A program made the position numbers and the translations under genes. From contig OY754975.1 in the NCBI GenBank assembly GCA_963576475.1, positions 21,317,972 to 21,381,971 on the forward strand: DNA of 64,000 nt, read 5' to 3'. Below, in pieces: positions 31,856 to 43,100 of this stretch (position 1 is the first letter of the stretch; every line of letters begins with the position of its first letter). Under the pieces are notes generated by a model. The model was not told where the DNA came from, did no database searches, and saw only the letters and a list, made by a program, of their open reading frames with translations. This DNA comes from Molanna angustata. Its lineage: Eukaryota; Arthropoda; Insecta; Trichoptera; Molannidae.

Positions 31856-32927
31856 CAGAGAGAACATCTATTTACATTTTTTTAGATTTTATTAATATTC
31901 TGCTCCAATCAATTGTTTTTGCATAGCGACTAATGCTGATCCATGTGGCATAGTGGTAGTTTGTTTTAACTTCAGTTAATTCATGACTCAATAACACATT
32001 ACTTTGTTATGATGTATATAATGAAATGTTTAAATTTAAATAAATGAAAAAAATATTGGAGTTGGTTTTGAAAGTAGATTTAAATCAATAAATAGTATTT
32101 AAAAGCACATTGTACTATAATATGAAGATAACTAAACAACATATATACATAAAAGTACTAGTTTTACCTTTTTATACTGCTTCATATTAATATGCATGGT
32201 ATTTATGTAGTGCGTTTGATAATTCACTCACATGTTAAGAGCAGATAATTCTGAAACTATATATTTTGTTGAAAAAAATAGGATATAAAGAAAACACAAG
32301 CATGAAAATTTTTGAACCATGATCATTATAGTGGTCAAAGTAAATTATTTTATTAACCTTGTTTATTATTTTTACAGATATGTAATTGAAATCTTGCAAT
32401 CATCAGTGTGTCGCACATGTTTGGAAGCCATATTATGTAATTAAGTAAACTGCTGCAGGAATTCTTGAGCCAGACAGAGTTGAGCTGATACTGAAGATCA
32501 TATACTATATATATATATAATATCTGCAATAAAGAAAAATCAATTTTACTACTATGTATGATATTTAATTATAAAAATAATAAAAGGAAGACTCAAAATT
32601 TCATGAAAAAATTATTATGCTCTTTTTTTGTCCATTCTAAACAAGAAATTATTTATAAAAAAACGTTAACCCATGATATTGCCCAAACAAACATGTTTGC
32701 GTGTCAATTTTATTAGAATAATCCCCTTGTATAACAAACAAATCGAATCGGTAAAATTTTATTTAAAACATGTTATTTATAAAAAGCATCGAGTAAATAA
32801 GCTATGAAATACAAAACAATGAATGAAAATAGAGTATATACCTTGCTAAATATTTATAAAATAAACAAAAAACACACGATTAGCTGTCAAAATCTGATAA
32901 ATGCGGGTAAATGTACGAGATTGCCAT

Positions 32928-32972
32928 ATGTAAATTAAACTGGACATAGAAATTTTATTTACATATGGCAAA
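32928..32972. repeat. Short hairpin
   Basis: attgccatatgtaaat and its complement atttacatatggcaaat are separated by about 20 bp. Perfect stem inside the 2-kb element. Confidence 0.7.
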
Positions 32973-33120
32973 TTTGTACTAATGTTTGGGTCACGCCCCC
33001 TTCAGTTTTCTCACGGAGTTAACACCGGAAAACTCCATACAAAATACCAAATTCCGAGATTTCTCGGGAGTTAAGACAAGAGTTAAGACAACTCTTGGTG
33101 TTTCATACAAAATCACCCTG

Positions 33121-33640
33121 CTGGCATATGTAAATCATTAGTACCTATATAGTTTTTGTTTAATAAATCAGTTATAAATTTAGGAAAATGGAATTTTGTT
33201 CAAACAGAGTGTATACAAATCTGCACCAAGGAATAAAAACGGGAAGACAATTAATTTGTTAATATGTATTACGCATTATCAAATTGTATATTCGTTTGAG
33301 AAGGAATATTTCTGTGAGAAGGACAGATGAGCGGTCGCTAATATTGGTCATTATGGCAAATATCAGAACTGCCATGGGCGTATTCAATTTTTAAAAACAA
33401 TGTTCACAAATTGACAATCGAAACAAGTTAAGTTTTGACGAGAGGTCTCCTTACTTGTCAACAGTTTTCCTACAACACAGTACAAAAATATAGTTCTATT
33501 ATACCTCACAAATTTAAAAATTAAATAATCTAAACGGAACTTTCATTGCTTATTATAGCCATACAATGTTTTATAAAATAAAATCCCGATCGACCAGCCA
33601 AGAACCAATACGAAAACCAGCTGACAGCTGTCAAAAAGAG
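33121..33640. other. Upstream region of AIP
   Basis: AT-rich with no gene seen. The AIP promoter should lie near its right end. No core element was assigned with confidence. Confidence 0.4.
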
Positions 33641-33649
33641 AATTCGTGC

Positions 33650-33720
33650 TGATAAATAGACACTTTTGTCAATATTTTGAGTGTTATCATAATAATCCTT
33701 ATTTCCGTGCTTAGAAATAG
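33650..33720 (+). other. Probable AIP 5' non-coding exon
   Basis: A strong donor GTGAGT at 33721 follows tccgtgcttagaaatag. An acceptor aattgtag ends at 34000, only 19 bp before the AIP ATG. The likely 5' UTR is therefore split by a 280-bp intron. The left border (transcription start) is a guess. Confidence 0.45.
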
Positions 33721-34019
33721 GTGAGTTGCCATATAAAAAAATATCTGTATTGAGAAATAATTTTTACGATAGACAAATGACAATGTAGAAAATGTGACGG
33801 TAATTATCGAAAAAGTGACAGTACAGTAATCATATGAAATCTCTTTTATATGGTAATTATTTACAAGATAGGTATTATAATTTGTACATATCGCATAATA
33901 TTTTGAATCAATTTTACATGTGAATTACCTCAATATAATCTGTGAATAACCTCCGAGATGCACGAGAAAGCAGAAAATAAGAAATTTTAAAGAATTGTAG
34001 AAACACCATCATTATCAAG

Positions 34020-34106
34020 ATGACCGCAGATATTGACTCTGCCCTCATTAAGAAGGAAATTTTGCATCCTGGGAAGCAATATGCACCTCTGAGAGATGGC
34101 TGTAAG
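34020..34106 (+). CDS. AIP: AIP exon 1
   Basis: ATG at 34020; MTADIDSALIKKEILHPGKQ, 29 codons, donor GTATGT, phase 0. Confidence 0.9.
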
Positions 34107-37100
34107 GTATGTTGAAGATAATTTTTATTTATCATTAAATAACCAAATATTTTCTGGTTTCCAACATATTTTTACTCTTAGCTGTGTGTTTTTATTCTAG
34201 GTTATTAGAAATACACAGTTTCTTTAATAAAACTTTAATACAGAGCAGCCATGAGCAATCACATATGTACATTATCATAAATAATATATACAAAATAACA
34301 TAGAGTAGAATTGCCATATCAATAGTGAGGCACTGTCTTATAATAGTGTTTCTTATCATCGTTTTTGGGTGTCCTGTAAGAGCCGGGTAATGGAAAATTC
34401 AAGAAGCAAAATAGCATCTCATAGTTCAGCAATGAGGTTCACCACCCATTCTGAATATTGACTTTTTAGACTGGTATTTGGGTATACACGCATATATCGT
34501 GCTTCCTTTTACAAAGTAATGCACACCCGTTGCTGGTTATCCTGCATTGGACATATTTCATGCTACAGTCGAAGTTGGTTATAGGGTCAATACATCTCAA
34601 TTCATCCAGGTCATGAAATCCATAGTCTCATAATGTCATGATTTTTTTTATTGATACCATTTACCATCCTTATTAACAATCTGAAATATAATGTTGATAT
34701 CAGAAATACTTTTTGAGATATGATTTTTCAAAATTTGTAAAAAAAAACATTTTTGTTGTTTCCAAGCTTTTAGGCGAAAACACAAGGTTTTACTAAAAAA
34801 ATCATAACATTGACAATTTTCATCATATCAGAATCATTTTTTCACTAATTTATTACTAATAAACTGTGTACATGTGAACCATAATTTATGTCTTTTGGAA
34901 AGGAAAATTTGGGGTTTTGAGGAATTAGAAAAACTGTCAGACAAATGGCCATCAATTTTCTTCCAGGATGTACTAGTTTGAACTTTTAGGATTATTATAA
35001 AAAAGAAAAAACTTTGGCTAATGGAGGGCCTTTTTTGAAAATTGCATTTTAAAATTTCAAGGTTTTTCGTAAAAAAAAACATAAAATACAAGTTTGATGG
35101 ATTATATGCTGCAATGTATAATATATAACTTGCAAAATGTATTTTTTCTTTGTTTTGTAGAGATTTTAGAAAATATAAGTGAAAAAATGATTCTGATATG
35201 ATGAAAATTGTCAATGTTATGATTTTTTTAGTAAAACCTCGTCCGGCGAACAAATAAATAATACTATTAAAACAAAAAACGACAGATTTCGTTCACTATT
35301 AATTTTTTTAGTGTAGTAGTACTGTTTTGGGTTGCCTGCCTAATTACACTAATTTTCCTAAAATTATATGACCTACGTTTACTCTCAATATTGGTGACAA
35401 AACAACATAAAATAAATTAAATGATGTTAAAACATATTGCTATATTGCATTAAGTACACAAATTATCATACTTTACCATATTTTTGACACTATAATGCTA
35501 AGTTCGAAAAATATCTGTCACATTATTAACTATTAATTTGTTTCCAAATTGATTTGTGTTTTTGGGACAGCAATTTGAAAGTGTATAGGCATCAACATTT
35601 TTGAATTTCATTTAAACTAACATGGCTCTGCCTACAGCCAAATTGTAAATTGTAATTGTTACCTAAAATACAATTCTACAGGATAAAAATATCTTAGATG
35701 ATAAAAAGAATAAACTTTTTACGTTATTGGATGAATCTTAAAGATTTTGTAAAATGTGTTTTTTTTTTATGAACTTTACAAAGTTATCAAAAATAACGAA
35801 TACATCATAGACATACTCATCCCTAATTTGATTTCTTTAAGGTGAATTTTCACTTTCAAACACTGAAAACAGATTATGATCGCACATTGGTAGATGATAG
35901 TAGAAAGATTGGAACTAAACAACCGATGGTGCTAGTTTTAGGAAAGAAATTTAAATTAGAAGTATGGGAAGTGATCGTTCAAAAGATGGCAGTTGATGAA
36001 GTGGCCAAATTCACAGTCGATAAGAGTGTAAGTTATTAGATTATTCAATATTTTTTCTTTTTTTCAGATATCAATAAAAATCTGGAATCAAAAACTACTG
36101 TCTATTAACTGTGTGCACTTATTTACACATAGTCTAAATTTTTTACCAATTAAGTTTATATCAGGGTGGGGGGGTTTAAATCAAACATTGATTCTAATTC
36201 CACATATTTTTCTTTTTACAAGATGATTGTTTTGACTGACTAGACCCTTATCAACTGATCTTTTATTTCATACGCAATACACACCCATACAACAGACAGT
36301 ATTTTAGAAAAATCAAAATAAAATATCTCAATTTTTTACAACAACCTGTACATTAATTTAAATTTGTGTTCACACGTCAGCTCTTGTAAATATCTAGAAC
36401 TGTTATTGTTAACGCTTCGATAGCGTCCGTGTCATAATCGCCCTGCCTCGGTTGGAAGGGTTTGTGGATGAGTAGTGGACTGTATATTATGACAAGACGG
36501 AACAGGGAAGTTGTCAAGCGACCTACCTTGTGATCCCGAGATTCACTGACTGGTGTTGGCCAACCGGTTGACTATTTCTCGACTATCTCTCTGATCCACA
36601 ATGACGATAGCACAAGATAAGTTTTAACTCACAGAACACATAAAGTACGAAACAAAACACAATTACTTGACACTCGGGGACAAAATATGTCTCACTTATT
36701 CGTAGTGAAAAATACCGTCGCTTGACTCGCTCGCAAGGACATCGATTGACTGTTTGTGGGATGGAGCGGGGTGGAGCTAACAGTTATTTTTTGTATTAAC
36801 TATGTTTCAACACTAATTTGTTTGCATTCATAGAATTATTTTGTCTGTTTATATGTGGAAGTAACAAAATATATATCATTCTTTTATTTTAAATCTTTTT
36901 AGCTAGTTGTTCAGTATCCATTTGTTTCAAAAACGTTACGAGATTTAAACAAGGATGCTTGTGATAGGAGAACACATTTCTGTGGTGTTACCTTACAAAA
37001 TGAAGGAATTGGATATAAAGATTTAAATGAGCTGATTGCCAAACCTTGTGACCTTGTTTTTATCATAGGTAAATATTATTTATTTATATATAATATGACA

Positions 37101-40100
37101 AACAAGGTTGGATGCAGTCTGTCCAGCCCCCCTAAACAGCGTGTCATTTAGCTCAAGAAAAGCAACAAGAAAAGATAACTCAATATATGACAACTGTCAC
37201 TTTCATACATTGAGTTATCTTTTCTTGAGCTAAATAACATGTTGTCTAGGGCGGCAATATAGAGAGCTGTGGAGGTCATAGGACAAGGCCTATGTCCATT
37301 ACTGGACGTTGGAAGGTTGACATTATGATGATAATGATGAAATATCATTTGAATTAATTTTCAACATAAATTTGAATTTGATACATTTTACAGTTCATAT
37401 CAAGGGGCCACCCTAGGTTATCAAATCATAAATACAGTATAATTCCAATTATCTGAACTCCAGCTATCCGGATCGCTTTGAGTACGTCTTAACAGCTGAT
37501 TTCCACCGATATGATTAAAGAATCATTAGTACTGATTACGTTTATGTAAGTACCGTGCTTTAGGAAATATAAACAAAAATTTTGTCATTGAAAAAAAATT
37601 CAGTACATTTTTACTGTAAAATTATTTACCTAACTATGTCCAGATACTTTCCAGGTATCTACCATAATCTATACCAGAAGAATTCAGTAGCAATTTTAAT
37701 GATTTATTTTTATCTTTCCCAGCTGTCCATACTACATTTTCAAGCATCCTATGCCGGCAACACTTCCCTAATTATTAACATTATTGCTTTATAATCATAC
37801 CTTTTACCATAAAATATTTTTTATCTGAATTCAATAATTCTTTATCTTGACTTTGTAGTGTCATCACTGCGAATTTGTGACTAATTTCAGTCTTCTTATT
37901 ATTATCAGCTATGTTCAATCCACTGCTGGATAAAGGCCTCTTCTAAACTTTTCCACTCATTTCTGTTTTGAGCTTTTTGCTGCCACCCACAACCCGCATG
38001 CTGGACAGTGTTATTTGTCCATTTTTTTAGAGACCTTCCTACGTCCTTTTGTTGTTCCAGGGACTCCACTTCAGCATTCTAGGGGACCATCTGACCTCAT
38101 TAGAATACTCAAATAACTGATTAATCTTAGTAAAAAATTCACTTCTTTGGGGCGTCTTTATTCTATTCAATCCTATGATTTTTTAGAACTCTTGAAAGTG
38201 GAATATCCAGAAGATTACGAAAAAGATTCATGGCAATTGAATGATCAAGAGAAATTAGATCAAATACCAATTATCAAGGAGAAAGGAAATGAATTTTTCA
38301 GAAAGAAGATGTACAAGGAAGCTTCTGATATGTATCATGAAGCTATAGCCTTCTGTGAACAACTTATGACCAAGTAAATATTTTATATTTTATTTATTTT
38401 AATCTTTCTGTACATATAATTAGTACACCGGCGGGCTTATTGCCTAATGGCAGTTTCTTCCAACCAACCAGAGTAAATGTTAAATATACAAAACAGTGAA
38501 AAATAGTTTTGTAGATTATAATTTGTTAAACATAGTTATTATTATTGCTTTGTGTTGAAATTGTCTGTTAATATCTTACACTCGGGCCAAATGTAGCAGT
38601 TTTTCTAACCCGATTTCAATTTCAGTATTGTATGAAAAAAAACTAAAATGTGTTTTTTGTTTGTATTTTAGAGAAAAGCCTCACGATGAAGATTGGGATA
38701 AGTTAAACAACATGAAGGTGCCTTTGTTGCTGAATTATTCTCAATGCAAGTTGATGGAGAAAGATTATTATGCTGTCATTGAACACTGCACAACGGTACT
38801 TAAGACTGATCCTGGTAAAATGATTTTAAATTTAATTATATTTATTTCACAATTTCAAGTTCTACATTTCTTTATTATCTATTGGTTTGAAACTCTGTAT
38901 ACTTTACTTATATCCAATATTGGTGAATTTTCTTTGTCAGGACCCCATCAAAGACTTATCTTTATATATATAATTCTTCTGTATGTATGTCACTGAACTC
39001 CTAAACGGTTGAACCGATTTTGATGAAACTTTTTATGTTTGTTTTCGTGAGTTCCTTAATGGTTTAGATTCACAAAAAAGAATTTTATACATTAATATAA
39101 TAAAAGGAAAAATCGTCATAAATATTTTCGGAATATGCATTTTGAATATTGATGACATTGCTTTCTATATGTCATAATATTATGCAATGTTGGTTATGCC
39201 ATTAAAACTTGATGTTTTTCTTGACCCTCATGCTCTCTGAGGTATTTTTTTTCATATTTTTAATATTTTAGGAAATTATTAAGTTTATATGTATAATTTT
39301 TTACTATTATTGTATGAAGCTATTTAGTTTTTTTACGAGTATATTCTGTTTTAATTGGTATTTTGACAATAAGTATATCAATATTTTCATTTAAATATTT
39401 CTATTAATCCAACTGTCGATTTGTTCAAGAGAACTCTGATCTCTTATCATATCGACAATGTTTCAAGCCAGGATACGCGAGAATTTGTATGCACCCATAT
39501 AGCCAATTCCAGTCGCCGTGTCGACACGTGTCGACACAGTTTGTGTCGAAACATTGTATTCTAGTAACATATTTCAGTCGCCGTGTGCACACTGTGTCGT
39601 AACGGCGACTAGAAATGGGGAGGAGTGGACACAGTAACATTCGGTCACAATGTTCCGACGCCGTGTGGTAACATTGTTACCAGTTTGCGACCGCATTTAG
39701 TTCATCATTCGCTCACTTGCTTTCAACTCGTTTGACATTTATGCGAGAATGATAGATAAAAAAAAAACAATACAACACCGCCATTAAAGTTTGTCAAGTG
39801 TTTATTTTGAATATTGCTAAATATGACTTTATAAGGCTACATTTTTAATGGGAAAAGAAATTCATTGTGTAATTTGTTAAAATAGGTTGAAATTGTCCAA
39901 CGGGACACCATGTAATCGTAATTTAAACAATAATAGCGAAATATTTATTATATTTTCACTAAAAAAATCATGCATTTAGAAAGCTCTGAAGCTTTTGTTT
40001 CAATAAATAACAAATTATAATACTAAAAATTAGTTATATAATCAACAAAAAGCATAAAATTGTGGTGAATAATAAAACAAAATTATATTTGACATATAGC

Positions 40101-43100
40101 ATAATGTGGTCGCAATCTAGTCACAAAGTTACCACACAAAGTCGACATGTGTCGACATGTTTCCAGAAGTAGTAACAAAGTTACTGAATTTACAAAATGG
40201 CTTCACGTCCTTTTTACTACCAGTTATTCTCAAAGTTTTAGAAACTTCACAACATTATTTATTTATTTGTTTAATAATACGCTAACAAAAGCATTTACAA
40301 ACAAAAATATAGCAAAAAATATTATGAACGATTTTTTTAGACGAAGAAAGACTTAAATACATAAGAATCATTCAAATAGGTTTATTTTGGATGCATGAAC
40401 ATAATATATGAAAAAAACGTAATAACCCAATCAAAAAATGCACACCTACCTAAAATGGAGTATTATTGATTTTTAGAAGGATGATTAGAGAACTATTATT
40501 GGGATTACAAATCCAGATTTGCAAATTTCAAAAATATGTGCAAATTGGCTGTCAAAAAACTGTTTTTTTTTCGTTCTTTTTAAACAATGCCCCCAAGTCA
40601 AATTGAAAACGCTGTTCATTTTCGCCAAGCGCTAATTTTTTTTGTATGGGATTTGACGTTTGTTGTTTGTTATTGTAGAAAAAATTTCTACAACAAACGT
40701 CAAATCCCATACAAAAAAAATTAGCGCTTGGCGAAAACGAACAGCGTTTTCAATTTGACTTGGGGGCATTATCACTATAACTTTTTTTTAATAAAAATTA
40801 AATTTACTAAGAATTGATTTTTTTATATAAATGAACCCTTTTTTATAAAATTTAAAATATTTAAGATTTCTTCAATCTTTCAAATTGGATTATGGCTAAA
40901 TGACACGTCCTATAGAAAAATTAAAACTACTTTTTGTACAAAACGAGGACTAATATCAAACTTATTTCATACTAGGTAATAAGTTAGTAGCGAAATAAGT
41001 TAGTAGAAACATTTTTTTAAACTACTAACAAAATTTTATTACTAACTACATACAATTTTTTTTTAAATTTTTCGCGAATAACGCGAATTTTGACGTTTTT
41101 GGAAAATATCACCGATTTTTTGTCATTTTTACCGTCATTTTCGCAAAAAAATAACAAATTGTTTTGATTATTTACAGTTGAGACATTTCTAGTAATTTTA
41201 TTTGTTGTTTTACGTTGTATGTGGAGTATTTTTAAATAAAATAATGTCGATTCAGAAAGATTTTTATCTTCATACAATACTGTTTTGTATGAAGTTTGAC
41301 AGAATAACCAATCTTAAAGAAAACAATTTGGCTGCAATGTATATTTTCAATTTTGAAGCAATTTAAATTTGATGCAAAAAATTGTTATTTAGGGTGATAA
41401 AGTTCTATTTGTTTGTAATTTTTCAAATTATATAAATTATTTAAGCAAATAAAATTATAATTAAATTATATAAATTATCTTTTATAATGCAAACAGAACT
41501 TGCAATTCTAAATTTTAAACAATTCTAAACATCACTTTTCTTAAAAAATAACACCGCTTTCACAAAAAATAACACCGACTTCTTAAAAATAACACCCCTT
41601 TCTTAAAAAATAACACCGCATTTCTATAAAAATAACACCGCTTTTCAAAAAAAAAACCACCGATAAATTCAGGTCTCTAGTCATGACTCATGCTCATAGC
41701 ACATCGACTAGTGTGCACGCTGCACGCTCCAGTGCTGTGTTGTTACGAATCAGAATCGCTAGTATTTTTTCTATCTATAATAATAATACGATACGCCATC
41801 TTTTTTGGTTTGTCCGAACAAACAATTAAACGTAAAAAATTTTTACCTCAAATAATGTTCGCGTTCAAAAATATTCATTATTAATTTAATAATGATACAG
41901 ATATGGCTGACAATTTAGGCAGCGAGAACTAAACGCCACATTTTTCTATAACGAATCGTTGTCATTACAGTGATTTTAAAAATAGAGGAATTTGGGCAAT
42001 TTTTTTTTTAAATAGAGGCATTTGGGATTTTAAAAATAGAGGCGCGAAGCGGCCCAATTAAAAGCCGCGGAGCGGCAAAAAGGCCTGGGCCGCGGGAGCA
42101 GAAGGGGCGAAGCCCCTAGTATAATATACAATTCAGTTGTTTTTACATTGCGAACATATGAACACTCCGAGAGCTACGACTAAATGATTAATAATAATAT
42201 ATTTATTTTCTTTACAAAAAGACCTAAACGAAAACAAATAGGTATCTCTGATTATAAATAATTTAAAAAAAAATACAGATGTATTAATAAAGTATGAAAA
42301 TATGATGATGTAGGTATTCGAGGTATCATGTTAAGTGTTCAAAAAAAAAGTCTATTTGTCAAACTAAGTAGGAAAAATTCCTGTTTAGGTAGACAATCAA
42401 TACACATTACTATTTATTCACATCAGATAAATACGAATACGGCTTTAGATGAACTAATTAAACATAGTTAGAAAGGTATCATAAACTAAGAGCACATTTC
42501 GCTCATATATTTGGAAATGAAATATTTAAATAGGTAAATAAAAATATTTACTTGGAGTTAGGTTTTATAAATTAATTAACTTTTTCACTTTTCTGTAGAA
42601 AGTCGATGACTGACGGAATCGTTTTGGTTGTTTGCTCATAATGAATGCAATTTTGATGACAATACGTGGCACTCTATCGAAACAGTTTGAGAAGTTATGA
42701 CATTTTCTTTACATTTAGCATTGTAATGATCGCGACTAGAAGTGTGGTAACAGTGTGGTAACGTTACTACACATTGTGTGTAGATTTAAATATTCTGGTA
42801 ACAATGTTTCCACACTGTTACCACACGTTACTACACTTTTTCCCAAAGTGTACACTAGTCGCAAAGTGTATAGAATGAAAGTCTACACAATGTGTACACT
42901 TTGTGTCGACACGGTGTCAACACAAAGTCCACACTTTGTTACCAATTTTTTTCGGTCACAAAGTGTGGTAATTGTTACCACACTTTCAGACACTGCGACT
43001 ACTTGTGACTACTTTGAAAATTTTGTGACCGAAAATGGCTATATGGGCAGGGTCTACTTTTTTCACGGCTTTTCCAACTCTGAAGTCAAAAAACACCAAC

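Larger units (their letters stand above)
31125..33120. mobile_element. 2-kb element with terminal inverted repeats
   Basis: Left end CAGGCTGATTTTGTATAAAC; the right end complement is CAGGGTGATTTTGTATGAAA, then ACACC in both. CTG lies directly outside each end and may be a 3-bp target duplication. No transposase ORF, so non-autonomous. It contains a retroposon tail and a hairpin (separate entries). Confidence 0.65.
39494..43047. mobile_element. Inner transposon with 12-bp TIRs
   Basis: CCCATATAGCCA (39494-39505) and its exact complement TGGCTATATGGG (43036-43047). It splits the left arm of the outer element between gtatg and agggtctac. Subterminal zones (39510-39690 and 42720-43030) are packed with gtgtcgacac, ttgttacca, gtggtaac and gcgactag motifs in both orientations. 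The 3.55-kb interior shows no transposase and holds further small elements. Confidence 0.65.

Noticed and set aside
34834..35253. 139-residue minus-strand ORF
   Set aside because: It runs through a fold-back transposon in AIP intron 1. The Phe/Ile/Lys-rich translation reflects base composition.
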